From: Sepiola atlantica
Taxonomy: Eukaryota; Mollusca; Cephalopoda; Sepiida; Sepiolidae
DNA: 64,000 nucleotides
NCBI GenBank assembly: GCA_963556195.1
Contig: OY744537.1
Location: forward strand, 20,329,226 to 20,393,225
Direction of reading: 5' to 3'
Below are positions 21,208 through 32,910 of the stretch, in pieces (the first letter of the stretch is position 1; each line of letters starts with the position of its first letter). Position numbers and translations under genes: made by a program. The notes beneath the pieces were generated by a model. It saw nothing but the letters and a program-made list of their open reading frames with translations, was not told where the DNA came from and did not search any database.

Positions 21208-21270
21208 TAGAAGGATTTCTCCTTCACTGACCGAGGAGAGAAAACAGATACTACACTTTGCTCTTGTCAT
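21208..21270 (-). mobile_element. U2-headed SINE, type 2, 5' part only (copy I)
   Basis: Minus strand: GAGCAAAGTGTAGTATCTG, then GAAGGAGAAATCCTTCTAG. Head and start of body match copy F; the rest of the body and the tail are missing. Confidence 0.65.
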
Positions 21271-21969
21271 GTCATTCTTCTGCATCCCGAGAAAAACTTT
21301 GTGTCGACTTATAATAGGTAAGGCTAGTAGTCGTAGCCTCACTATAAGTATAAGCACGGTAGACGGTAGTCATACGAGGAAAAACTCAACGCTTCTTTTA
21401 ACATTAAACAAATCTTTATTGGGTATCCTATACCGTTGTGGTATAGCATAGAAAAAGGTAGGACTGGTGTCCGGTGGAAGGAAACAAAGTTCTTTTACTG
21501 CCCGGAGAGCGGTTCTCGGAAATCCAGTGGATGAGGGGACAGGAGGGAGGTGAAGAAGAGTTCCTTCTAGGTTGACGGCCAGGATCTCTCTGACGATCCT
21601 TCCACCGTTCAACAGAGGTGCAAATAGTCCGCAAGGGACTAGCTGAAATCAATACGCCCTGTGAGCCGATTGGTTAGTTTAAGACCAACTTGCCCACAGT
21701 GGACGCATAAGAAATAGGTCCTATTTCCGACTGCAACAGACTCCCCCCCCCCCCCCACGTCGATCTGAAAAGGTAGTTTATGCTATTTTTCAGATTTTGA
21801 TCCATGGTCGATGCACTTTTAACTCTTACCATTTTTTCCTCTTTTTTCATCCTCTCTTTTTTCCTATCACTCTCTTGTTTCTTTCTCTTTTTTCGTCTCT
21901 TTTTCGCTATTTCGTTTCATTTATTTCTCGTTCGCTCTTTCGCTTTTTTTGTTGTTTCTTTCTTTTGTT
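21271..21969. other. No gene recognised
   Basis: Unassigned; a poly-C run lies near 21743-21756 and a T/C-rich stretch at about 21830-21960. ORFs here are low in complexity. Confidence 0.5.
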
Positions 21970-22046
21970 ATCTCGTCTGGCCGAGGAGATGAAAGATGAA
22001 GTGTGGTAGCAGAACAGATACTACACTTTGTTTCTAGCCAAAAGTT
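21970..22046 (-). mobile_element. U2-like SINE head (copy J)
   Basis: Minus strand: CTTTTGGCTAGAAACAAAGT then GTAGTATCTGTTCTGC, the U2-like head followed by CTCCTCGGCC as in copy I. No body or tail. Confidence 0.6.
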
Positions 22047-22740
22047 TCCACAATTGCCTTTCTCTCCACAATTTTGCAAACATATATTTTAACAAAGTTG
22101 AACGTTTTACAACAAAGAAAACATTTTTAAATTCGTCTGACATTTTTTTTTTCAATTTCTATATTTAATGTTTACTAAAAATGAGTCAGCACCGAATAAA
22201 CTTTGAAAAATTTTTATTGGGGAAAAAAGAATGAAAAATGCATCGGGTCGACTAATTTGTCAGTAAGTTTGGAATGCCTGACATTTCATACAACGACAAA
22301 AAAAAAAGAAAGAATTAAAAAAATCGTTTGAATCACTGTTATTGTTTTTTTGTTTTTGTTTTTTTATATATAACCGAATCAAAAACATGGACATTGAAAT
22401 GAGCCAGAGGTTGTCAGCAGTCTCACTGAACGCACCCGTCATGCCAAATGCCAACTTCAAAGGATTTTGCGAGACATTTTGTTTCATTCAGAAAAAAGTA
22501 TCTTCTTACTCATCAAATCGTTTTTTTTTGTTTTTTTTTTGTATTTTTGTTGTTTTTGTTTTGTTTTTCGGAAGACAAGGATTGGCTGACCATTGTCCAC
22601 GCGGAGGACGAGGAAGAGCTTGTTATAAAACATTAGTAAGATATTATTAATATCATTATACTCATGATTCTATTGATGACTAGTGGGGCCCGTACACCGA
22701 CGTTGCTCGGGAAAATTATATACTGATTATATATACTCGG
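22047..22740. other. No gene recognised
   Basis: AT-rich. The segment ending GACGTTGCTCGGGAAAAT (about 22680-22716) recurs inverted at about 28340-28378, marking the end of a dispersed repeat family. Confidence 0.5.
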
Positions 22741-22917
22741 AGTATTAGCAGTAGTAACAAGTCATTCTGTCATGTTGTTTTGGAGCCTATAGATGACCAA
22801 CAGACATGCATACATACAAAAATGTGAATTATAGTATATAGCATCGTCCACTGCATAATAAAGACCAATGTGTATTTATTTGTATACATATATATTTCCG
22901 TCTCGTCACACAAAAGT
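22741..22917 (+). repeat. 177-bp direct repeat, left copy
   Basis: Identical to 23902-24078 except for one base that I can see (TAGTATAT versus TAATATAT). It starts AGTATTAGCAGTAGTAAC and ends CGTCACACAAAAGT. The copies flank 984 bp. Either LTR-like termini of a small non-autonomous element or a local segmental duplication. Confidence 0.9.
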
Positions 22918-23399
22918 AGTTACAGGCGCGGACTGTAGGTTTGACGTGTCAGGTTCGATTTCTGTCGCGGCTAGTGCATCACTTTCTCTAATAACCTTAG
23001 GAAATATATATCCTCTCTCCAGCTATCGATTAAAGAGTAGGTGAAAACTCCGAAATAACACCAGTTATTCCCTGCTTATCGCGGCAGTGTTTCTAGTCGT
23101 GCTGGATTTTTCCTTGCCACTCGATTCAAGCAATGTCGATACAAGAGAAATGCGGTTGGTATTACGCGTCCCTTGCTTTATTATAGACTTCCCGTACAGG
23201 CACCTTTACGTCTCTTGAGGCTGAAAGGCGGGCTTTGATATATACTAGTCTGGAATTACTTCCGGTCGAGATCCTGCTGATGGCAGATTTATTTAAGCAA
23301 CATAATTAGTTTTCTTAATTCTATCATATCCGGCATTCCAAGATCTGTTTTCATGCCAAATATGCTCCAATTCGATCTAATAGTTTGGGAGCGTATAAA

Positions 23400-23473
<74 letters not shown>

Positions 23474-23901
23474 TTGTTGCGGTTGCATGCGCAGTCGGGA
23501 AAAGTTTTGTACAGAACACACAAATGAATGGTGCAGAAGCAACGGGCTACTCTCACGCCATTAATTTGCGGTCTTGCACCTGACACGTCTTTGTTTGCCA
23601 CACGTAGAGAAAGAGACGACGTATCCTGATTTTCATCAGAGCTATGGATTGCGGCCAGACCTGTTAACCATGGGTATCCCTACCAGGAACCGGAGTTCCA
23701 AGCGACATAGCTCTGACATTAACACATTGCCATCACCCCTACCACGGCGAGGAAGGGTTTAACTTTAAGGGGGGTTGCTGTTGGTTATAGTAGTAGTAGT
23801 AGGAGGAGGAGGAGAAAGAGGAGGAGGAGGAGGAGGAGAAGGAGGATATTAATTTAGACCTTCCTCTCCTGTTTTCAAAGCTACGATTGTTTATTGGTTT
23901 T
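22918..23901. other. Spacer between the 177-bp direct repeats
   Basis: Holds a (TAG)n tract (23401-23471), a (TAG/GAG) purine-rich tract (about 23788-23846) and a GTCAGGTTCGATTTCTG segment near 22947 that resembles a Pol III B box. No coding region is recognisable. Confidence 0.55.
23401..23471. repeat. (TAG)n microsatellite
   Basis: About 24 trinucleotides, the first few being GGT. ORFs across it are homopolymeric Ser, Tyr or Thr. Confidence 0.95.
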
Positions 23902-24078
23902 AGTATTAGCAGTAGTAACAAGTCATTCTGTCATGTTGTTTTGGAGCCTATAGATGACCAACAGACATGCATACATACAAAAATGTGAATTATAATATAT
24001 AGCATCGTCCACTGCATAATAAAGACCAATGTGTATTTATTTGTATACATATATATTTCCGTCTCGTCACACAAAAGT
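23902..24078 (+). repeat. 177-bp direct repeat, right copy
   Basis: Partner of 22741-22917. Confidence 0.9.
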
Positions 24079-24920
24079 TAGCGAATAAGAAAACAGCCGG
24101 ACAAAACCGTTTCAAGTGTTTAGTGGAAGAGATAAAGCAAATAGCAAGTTAGACAATTCTCTGCCGTCTGAAAAGAATTCGAAAAGAAATCATTTACTCT
24201 ATTTTCATAATGAGACGTTGTCTTTCTTTTTTCCTTTCTTCTTTTTATACTGATTGATATATTTTTCTTTCTTTTTAACTTTTAAGTTTGAGACGTTTTC
24301 TTTATTTCTTCTTTTTTAACTTCACCGATTGAGGCGTTATTTTCTATGTATATGAATATTAGTGCAAACACTGGCGGAGCATAATATTTTTCCGTCAGTT
24401 TTTACTGTGGGTATTCACTCGTATTTTTATTTTCTAAGAAGCGGCAATAAAAATGAAAGTACCGATCTTACTGAAATGTTCAACGTTTACGAATTAATAA
24501 ATTAAAAGAAAAGAGACTTATAGAATTTTTTTTAAATCGCTTGAATATAACTTCGACCCTTCATTTAGAAGAAAGTAATACTCTCTTTTCGTCAATTTTA
24601 ATATTAATGGACTACTTTTACAGAGAGAGAACACTCTGGGTGTGTGAATAAAATTAAAAAAAATATATATAAAAATATAAAAGGGGAGTTTTTAGTTAAA
24701 AATCATGCTTAAAATTAGAAATTTAAATGTAAAGAAATAGAGAAAATTGAATTATACGGACTACTATTCTCATCTTGGTTGCTACATTTACAACGTTGTG
24801 ACCTATGTAAGCTCTGACCCTAGAAGAATAGACGACAACGGGTTAGTAGATAACGCAAGATAAAAAGTTCGGAAAAGAATGCGAGAGTTCAAAGATGCTA
24901 GCATCGTCTGCGTTTACCTG
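24079..24920. other. AT-rich stretch, no gene
   Basis: Low GC, no recognisable ORF or repeat. Confidence 0.55.
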
Positions 24921-24925
24921 TAGAT

Positions 24926-25548
24926 GAATCTGCATATTAGCGTGTTCGTTTTGAATTTGCGTATTAGCGTGTCTATTTTGAATCTGCGTATTAGCGTGTA
25001 CGTTTTGAATCTGCATATTAGCGTGTCCGTTTTGAATCTGCGTATTAGCGTGTCCGTTTTAAATCTGCGTATTAGCGTGTCCGTTTTGAATCTGCATATT
25101 AGCGTGTCCGTTTTGAATCTGCGTATGAGCGTGTCTGTTTTGAATCTGCGTATTAGCGTGTCTATTTTGAATCTGCGTATTAGCGTATCCGTTTTGAATC
25201 TGCGTATTAGTGTGTCTGTTTTGAATCTGCGTATTAGCGTGTCTATTTTGAATCTGCGTATTAGCGTGTCCGTTTTGAATCTGCGTATTAGCGTGTCTGT
25301 TTTGAATCTGCGTATTAGCGTGTCTATTTTGAATCTGCGTATTAGCGTGTCCGTTTTGAATCTGCGTATTAGCGTGTCCGTTTTGAATCTGCGTATTAGC
25401 GTGTCCGTTTTGAATCTGCGTATTAGCGTGTCTATTTTGAATCTGCGTATTAGCGTGTCTGTTTTGAATCTGCGTATTAGCGTGTCCGTTTTGAATCTGC
25501 GTATTAGCGTGTCTGTTTTGAATTTGCGTATTAGCGTGTCTGTTTTGT
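24926..25548. repeat. 27-bp minisatellite, about 23 copies
   Basis: The unit GAATCTGCGTATTAGCGTGT then CCGTTTT repeats with C/T/A variation at one site (GTCCG, GTCTG, GTCTA). Since 27 is a multiple of three, one plus-strand frame stays open for 235 codons (24924-25631), reading a 9-residue NLRISVSVL repeat. There is no signal of a host gene around it, and I treat the ORF as a by-product. Confidence 0.95.
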
Positions 25549-26538
25549 TAGTGAGACAATGTATATTTGTTCATTTCAGCTGCGCCATGTGCGTTCACTT
25601 GTGTGTAAATATCGTGCGTCTGTCTTGTTAGTGCGAGCGTGTGTGTGTCTATGAACTTGTATAATGTCGTGGCCGTCAAGAGTTACTACAGGCCTGTTGG
25701 CTCAAAAATGACGTCACTGCATTGCGTCTCAAACAATGGCCGTCGTAATAATAAGGCATTTCGACTTCTCTATTCACTAAATAATCCATCAAAATTCAGG
25801 AAATCAACCAATTTTAATGAAATTTTCAGTATTTATTAATTAATGATCACGGAATATAATAAATACATTACTTTATTAGAAAGCTTGGTGCAAATGTATT
25901 ATTTCCTGTAAACAAAAACACCTTTACTAAAGTTATCCAAAATATCAAAACATGTTGACCATACGATATTGTAAATATTTAAAACAAAGCATTAGAAAAC
26001 TTTAAAAATTGCATGTAAAAAAGAAAAGAAAAGAACACGATTCGATGTATCCTTAAACTGATCTTTATTCAATATAAATTTAAAGAAAATAATAATTCAT
26101 GATCAAATACTGCAAAAAACTGAATTATGAATTTCGGGAACAAACAATTAAATTAACTAACTAATTAAAAACAAACGATGAATAATGTTAAAAATGTAAA
26201 CAAACAATAATAAAAACAAACGATAAGTTAGTTTTAAAAATGAAAACAAACGATAAATTAAAAAAAATAAAACAAAATAAATTCAAACAAATAATGTAAA
26301 TACAAACAAACAAAGTTACTAGTGCAAAAATATTTTTTAAGTCAAACTTATAGAAAATAATTAGTAGAATGTTTCTAATTTTCTTTTGCTGTTTAGCTTT
26401 TTCTTACTGATGTGATCATTTTTCATATCACAAAAATTGTTCAGTATAGAATTGGAGGAACTCCAGATAATCATTCTTTCTATTTTTTCAATATTGTGAC
26501 TCTCATCACAAGAGTCAACATGAAAAAGAAAATTAGCA
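25549..26538. other. AT-rich stretch, no gene
   Basis: Chance ORFs only; AAACAAA-rich low-complexity sequence around 26140-26310. Confidence 0.55.
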
Positions 26539-27097
26539 TTTTTTTAATGAAAATAAAGGTCTCTATATGTTTAAAATAAAATAAAAATAATTAATTATTT
26601 CGTATATATTACGAAAAATGCCCCTAAACTCTTGTATTAATAAAATCATTATACCCCGAAGAAAAATTAATTTTGTTAATTAACGATATTATCATTGAAT
26701 AAAGGATTGTTTAATTAATATTTTCACCAAAAAATATAATTTCATAATATATTTCATGTGATTTACTATTTATTTAAATAACATTGTTCCAAATTGTTCG
26801 AAATGCCGTAAATGAAACTATTTTTTTTAATCTAAGTGAAAATGTATAATTTTTTTTTAAACAAAATACACCATTACTAAAGGTATATTTTTATATATTC
26901 AAAAAAATCCATGAATTTTTTTTAATGAAAATAAAGATCGGTATATGTTTAAAATATTTTTTTTTTTTAACTATTTCGTATATATTACGAAAAATGCCCC
27001 TAAACTGTGTTAATAAAATCATTATAACTCGAAGAAAAATTAATTTTGTTAATTAACGATATTATCATTAAATAAAGCATTGTTTAATCAATATTTT
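26539..27097 (+). repeat. Direct duplication of about 190 bp
   Basis: The segment at 26539-26728 (TTTAATGAAAATAAAG, then TTCGTATATATTACGAAAAA, TGCCCCTAAACT, TTAACGATATTATCATT) recurs at about 26915-27097 with scattered differences, including a 12-base T run. The embedded TTTCGTATATATTACGAAA is itself palindromic. Confidence 0.85.
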
Positions 27098-28771
27098 TGT
27101 GTGTCAAAATATTGATTAAATATGCCGTTATTATTTCATTTATTTAATCTACAAAAGTACAGAGAAAAGATAAAATATACTACACTTAATAAGACATCGA
27201 AAAAAGTAATAAAAAATGGATTAATTATTGGCTATACACTACTTTTTTATCAAATAATGAATAAGTAATTCAGACTTTTGATTTTTTATATAATTAAAAA
27301 AAATTCAAACTTATTTGCGTGTATCCATGTTTGCTGTAATTCTTTCTCTTTTGGAAATCCAAACACATGCAGTAGACATTTTAACTTTGTGAATGATGAA
27401 ATGAAATTTAAAACGGCGCAAAATTAAGTTAACCAACCACAATGACGTCAGAGAGGGGCAAGAAGTTAGTTGCTTGGCCTTGTTAACTCTCGGTGGCCAT
27501 GATAATGTGCGGTTGTTGATTGGCGTGTGTGTGCTTCGGTATGCTTTTCGTGTGCATCTTTCATTGCTTTTGTTGATTCGGCGACAATAATAGCGAAATG
27601 TAAACAACTAATAATAATTCCAGTGGCTAAACTAGGAAATAACACTGTCGTTGTATATCTTAGCCGGAATTACTGATTCTGAATCACCAGTTTTTGTTGT
27701 TAAAAAAAAACTTGTGTTGCGAAAACACAAGAATTATGTTTTGAAACAAAACACTTATAAAAATTGTTACATGAATTATGTTGGCTTTACTTTTTTCATC
27801 AAACCTACTTCTGATATTTAGAGACTAACGTCGATCCAATGAAACATGTCGTCATCTAAGAAATAAGCCGATAATACTTAACACTGTCACCCGGAATGAC
27901 CGATTCAGAATCACCAGTTTTTGTAGAGGTTTATAATTGATAAGTAGTTTTTAGAGGGGTAGCCCCCTATTTAAAACTACATAGTGGGGGAAGCCCCCCC
28001 CCCCTAAAAAAATTAGAGCAATCTGTTATTTGCTTGAAAACAGTAAATACTTATTTAAAAATAAAACAATAAATATTTATTTTAAAATACTGGCGGGCGG
28101 GTGATAGCTACTATTTAGAAATATAGGGTAGAGAGCCTATCCCCCGCTCCAAACTTAGATAAATCGCTTTTATTTACTTAATTACAAAAATATTTTATAT
28201 AACAATTATTTTTTAATCTTATTATAGAAAAAGTTGTTAAATCCTATTTGAATCACCTAAATTACTTACAGTGAAATGATTTTTTTTTCTTTTCAGAATT
28301 GATACTCTATTATTTATTTTAATTAAATCAATATTCTATATTTTCCCGAGTAACGTCGGGACACGGGTCTTGCTAGTATTTTAAAACAAAGAAAGAACAA
28401 ATGGATAAACAAAAACTTCCTTAGCGGAAGTAAAAAGAAAGAAAGAAAGAAAAACATTCTCAGCAATGTCGCCGATACAAAAAGACAAGACAACAACAAT
28501 TGATGAGAATAAAACGCAGTTTTTTTAATGGCTCTTCTCACATTGCAAATTTATTTGGCAAGAAATATTTCAAAAACGGAATCTAAAACAGAATTTGATT
28601 ATTCTCTCAAAAATAGTAATATTTTTTTCTGAACAAATTACCTAATGAAGCATCAGTGTGGAGCTTTTTAATACACTGGATGAATTCAGAAATAAGGGTA
28701 AAAATATGAAGTCACAAGAATATTTTGAATCATATCTGCTAAAACAATTAAAAGAATTAGATCTAAATATT

Positions 28772-28773
<2 letters not shown>
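27098..28773. other. AT-rich stretch with short dispersed repeats
   Basis: A segment (CCGGAATKACYGATTC then AGAATCACCAGTTTTTGT) occurs at about 27664-27699 and 27890-27922. An inverted copy of the CGACGTTRCTCGGG repeat lies at about 28340-28378. The 98-codon minus ORF at 27311-27607 matches nothing I recognise. Confidence 0.5.

Positions 28774-28834
<61 letters not shown>
28774..28834. repeat. (TA)n microsatellite, left of MITE 2
   Basis: About 60 bp of TA. Confidence 0.95.
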
Positions 28835-28837
<3 letters not shown>

Positions 28838-29087
28838 GAGTTCGAATGCAAAACGAGATAAACGACATTTTTAAAATCACGAAACTGTCCCTACAAAAAG
28901 TGTTGCCTTTCAACACTCGACGACACCCCAAAACTATTTGTTACATAATATGATACTGAAATAATTACATTTTGATTTTAATTAAAATCAGCTTTCATTC
29001 AAAGTCTAGATTTAATATATTTGTGTTTTTATTTTTTAAGGTCTCAATTGAAACGAATTGGATTTATCGCGTTTTGCGTTTGAACTC

Positions 29088-29090
<3 letters not shown>
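28835..29090. mobile_element. Second MITE, 256 bp, in a (TA)n array
   Basis: Terminal inverted repeats of about 28 bp with three mismatches: left GAAGAGTTCGAATGCAAAAC, right (read inward) GAAGAGTTCAAACGCAAAAC, each followed by GNGATAAA. TA repeats abut both ends. The TIR differs from that of the 17187 element, so this is an independent family. It has no coding capacity. Confidence 0.8.

Positions 29091-29130
<40 letters not shown>
29091..29130. repeat. (TA)n microsatellite, right of MITE 2
   Basis: About 40 bp of TA; also the tract following hammerhead motif 5 on the minus strand. Confidence 0.95.
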
Positions 29131-29136
<6 letters not shown>

Positions 29137-29249
29137 TATAAATAAATATTTATTAATTATTTTAATTACCTATATATATTATAGATACGAGGTGGATAAA
29201 TTTATGACATTCTTTTACATACGTTCCGAGAATCCAACATAAACACCAG

Positions 29250-29322
29250 TTTTGTGTACGATCGTTTCTGAGACGATATGGATTTTTATTGATATTAAGT
29301 CTCTTCATCAGGACAGAATGTA
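29250..29322 (-). ncRNA. Hammerhead ribozyme-like motif 5 (palindromic stem III)
   Basis: Minus strand: CUGAUGA (29311-29305), stem II closed by GAGAC (29303-29299) with GUCUC (29274-29270) around a long AU-rich loop, GAAAC (29268-29264), the palindrome ACGAUCGU (29265-29258), then the GUA triplet. Stem I is short (UGU with ACA, offset by one). Core residues are all present. A (TA)n tract follows about 130 nt downstream. Confidence 0.65.
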
Positions 29323-29987
29323 GACACCAAGTTCGAAGTTAAAACATAGCATCAAGACTAGAGTGCAGATAATTCTCAGTTATACGGCAATTATAGAGGT
29401 TGAAGGGGTGTTGGGATATGATAATTAGAATTCACTTCAAATAGCATATATGCATATATATTGTCACACACAGCCTTCGTCGGGACCACAGTAGCGAGCG
29501 GGTGACAATGATGAATATGAAAAAGGTAAAAGTGTCCGGAAGTGACTGGTAGGTCTCTGGGTCCCAATATTATCAACAGGGTGAAAGGGAGTGTCCAATT
29601 CAAGATATCACATAGAAAACAAGGAAGAATAACGAGCAGGTAAAAGACGACTCAAACACCAAGTTAAGATTCAAATACAATAGTAAGAGAAGGCTTAAAC
29701 ATGTAAAGAACAAACAACAAGAAAAACAAAGTAATATTTAAGGGGGAATGGATAATGTTTAACGTTAATGGCGAGCAAAACCTGTGAACGAAATAATGTC
29801 ACAAACAAATCACGGACGAAAAATAATTACTCACTCACAGAATGTGTGAGATTGTTACAAGACTCCCCACAGAAATTGAAAAGTTCAATTATCCAGAAAT
29901 GTCACAAGTAATACTCATCCAAGATCCACACTGATCTTTGGATTGAAAAGTCATCAGCAGATATCAAGATGTAAGTGTTCAGGAATC

Positions 29988-29988
<1 letters not shown>
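29323..29988. other. Probable body of a dispersed element, no gene
   Basis: Moderately GC-balanced unassigned sequence between hammerhead motif 5 and the next (TA)n tract. No domain is recognised in the ORFs. Confidence 0.4.

Positions 29989-30048
<60 letters not shown>
29989..30048. repeat. (TA)n microsatellite
   Basis: About 60 bp of TA with one TG interruption. Confidence 0.95.
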
Positions 30049-30049
<1 letters not shown>

Positions 30050-31677
30050 GGGTGTAATCATGGAAGTCTCAAATGGGCGCTATGCAACCTTTACATAAGA
30101 TATGTACTTGTCATCTCGGCGGTAGTGTGATATATTTACAATCGACGGCAGGTTGGGTGATGCAATTTCGAAAAGCCTTTGTTCTTGTCAAATAAACCTT
30201 CGGTGTAGAAGAAAATCTCCGGCAATCGCTTTTTGTATCTATCTCTGCTGCTTTACAGACTGAGAAATATTTTGTTTTGAAATAAAGCGTTGTTGGATGT
30301 ACGAACAATTTTCTCTTAATGGTAATTCACGACGAGATGAACGCGCGTATGTCGACCTTTAAAAACATTCAACGGTTTGCTTTGCCATTCAGTGGATAGA
30401 TTTCACACGGACCGACTTGTATGGTGAGACAAAGATAAAGGTTTCACAAAATTGAAAATGTCCAGTTTTGCATAAGGGTTTCGTATTCATCCAGTTTTTT
30501 TTTTATTGAGAAAAACATTCACAAAAGCGGAGGGCCGTTCGAAATATTAAAATTTAAATAATAATAGTACCTATAATTTACATGCTTTTAAGTTTTCCAT
30601 AAACATATTCTTGTCAAATTATAAGAAATTTATCATTTTTAGCCGAGAAATACATTATCTAATATATAAAATTGAGCCAATCGAATTCTCAAAGTTAGAC
30701 AGCAGTAGCTTATGTCCCACAAAATCAATATTTCATTCTGAATAGCCAGTCAATTACGAAGATCTTTCGCCTGTTTTCTTCGGATACAAATTTTTTAATT
30801 CCAATTGATTTAATCGATTACAAACTATATCCGTTAATAATATAACGCTGACATTATTAAAAAAAAAAAACGTTAAATGTATTTGCTAACTAACTGTTAT
30901 TTTCCCCGACCACGTGTGTCGTATCGTCGATACAATAATACACGCGGACATTGTTGCAATGTGTGCGGGAATAAAATATTCCCCACACGTTTGAAGCTAT
31001 TTATAAATTGAATATCAAATATTCAGCTTATACGTTTATTAAGTAATAAGTATTTGTGGTTGCTATTTTTATTCTTTATCGTCGTCAAACTTATTCTTCA
31101 CCTCCTTTTTATTTCTGATATTATTTTTGGCACATGATCAAATAACAACTGACATTCTACACCGGTGCAATACTTTAGCGCAATCAGACGTTACAAAAAC
31201 CTTCTTCTGTGTCTATATATCCTCCATTAGATTCTCTACGGTCTTTGGTTGGGTGGGGTTCATAAATGAACTTGTTAAGCCAACAACCCCATCGCTGCTG
31301 CCATACTGTTTATACTGTGAAATCTACAGTGTCTCAATTTCTAACCCTTTTGTAATTTTCCATTTGTTTTTTTCCGTTACTTTGGTCTCTAGATTCTCGC
31401 TTTATTTATGTTAATACATTTTTACTTTGGTAGTCGTACCAAATCAAAGATGGCTGCCAAATGTTGAAACAGGCCGATTTTATGTTAGCATTTCAACATC
31501 ACCCACTTAAACAAATTAAAAATATCTAATGTAACGTGTTTATATAAAACATGTAATATACCCCGTAAAGAAGTTAGGCTCTCTTTACTATTACTAAGCC
31601 CCACTGTTTAAGTAAATACTGAAAATCTATATATTATATCACCACCTCCTGATATCATATGTGTATAAACATGAAAT

Positions 31678-31678
<1 letters not shown>
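30049..31678. other. No gene recognised
   Basis: Unassigned AT-rich sequence with chance ORFs (for example the minus-strand 65-codon ORF at 30111-30308). Confidence 0.5.

Positions 31679-31741
<63 letters not shown>
31679..31741. repeat. (TA)n microsatellite
   Basis: About 62 bp of TA. Confidence 0.95.
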
Positions 31742-31743
<2 letters not shown>

Positions 31744-32576
31744 CTAAAAAGAAATTTAAAGAAATGTTTATTTTTGTTAGCTAAATTAATCGAATCGTTA
31801 AAAATACTTTCTTTTGTTCATAAAATTTTGTATGGCGACTATTTTGAATTTGGGCCACTTAAACGGACAAGGTTGGCCTCTTTTTAAAGTCAAGCATATC
31901 AGAAAACCTTATACAAATCTATAAGCCGTTTTCATAAGTGTATAATAAATTATATATTGTAATAACATTAAAATATCCTAATGAATCTCGTAATATTATT
32001 TCAAAAAACTGCTATTGTTTGAAAAGCACTTGTTTTAAAGGAATCATTAATTTTAGCGATTAAAATATCTGAAATGAGATGTATTAATATTAATCATTAT
32101 GTATTAGAGATAATTTTAAAAAAATTAAACAATAGAATTAATTAAATAACCTTCTCCCCCCCCCCCCCACACACACACACATTGTTTTCTTTAAGCCTCA
32201 CATTCCATGAGTGATGTTTCTGGCAAAGGGGGAAGAATTGCTTTTTTTTCTAGATCGGCTATTGTTTTGAGTTGGTGGCGTGTCGAGATTTTTATAATCA
32301 TCATTCAACTGTCAATCAATCTATCTATCTCATCAATGCTTATCCCCTGGTGTTTTTTTTTATACTTGATTAGCGGTGTGAACGAGTTTCTCGCGAAATC
32401 ATTTGATGCGGTTTCCAGGCTGCTTGAGAAGCTGGTGGCGAATGCTGGCGCCTATATTGAATTCTAAATAAAGCTCCCTGCTATACACTTTCTTATTATA
32501 TTTATTTCTTGTAAGAATTATATTTCAGTAATAAATTACGAGCACTTAATTATGAGTTACACACCTTGTATAGATT
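31742..32576. other. No gene; dispersed-repeat fragments
   Basis: A poly-C/(CA)n tract at about 32157-32180. CCTCACATTCCATGAG at 32197 is shared with 11217. TCATTCAACTGTCAATC at about 32300 matches, in plus orientation, the 3' UTR of the LINE copies at 52915 and 62672. Confidence 0.5.
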
Positions 32577-32910
32577 GTGGGATTTACTTCCTTCCCACCG
32601 CAGGAAGATGTGAAGATCGGAAGGTGGGGAGAGTCTAGCCAGCACACCTAAAGAAGGAGAACTCTGGCTCTTTAAAAGTTGTCTGGGTAGTTATATCGGC
32701 ATTTCCCGGTGGGGGCGCCTCGGGTAGTAAGCAATAAACTTACTCCACCCCAAAGAGGGGAGGCAAGGCCTAGGAGGGTAGACCTCCTAGGACTACCCAG
32801 GGCGAATACATCAGCCCGACGGATAAAAGGCCATCGAAATGGCCCAGTTTCAGTCGGACTGATTGTCGAGATCAGAACCTCGACTGGTATGCGACCGCAA
32901 TCGAAACCGG
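32577..32910 (-). mobile_element. Type 1 SINE body with a different head (copy E)
   Basis: The body and 3' end match copies A, B and C (minus strand CCTAGGCCTTGCCTCCCC, the TTTGGGG hairpin, TAAGTTTATTGCTTACTACC, CGAGGCGCCCCCACCGGG). The upstream part is not U2-like: it reads GGCGGCCGGTTTCGATTGCG, then GTCGCATACCAGTCGAGG. I do not recognise this head. It suggests the body is shared among elements with different heads. Confidence 0.75.

Noticed and set aside
22342..22650. 102-codon ORF and similar Phe/Leu/Ser-rich ORFs
   Set aside because: They read through T-rich or CT-rich low-complexity DNA and have no recognisable domain.
22947..22975. tRNA gene suggested by GGTTCGATTTC
   Set aside because: Only a B-box-like segment is present; no acceptor stem or anticodon arm could be folded.
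23289..23583. ORFs with poly-Ser, poly-Tyr, poly-Leu or poly-Thr
   Set aside because: They are translations of the (TAG)n microsatellite in several frames and both strands.
27311..27607. 98-codon minus ORF as a host gene
   Set aside because: No recognisable domain, no splice context, and it lies among AT-rich repeats.
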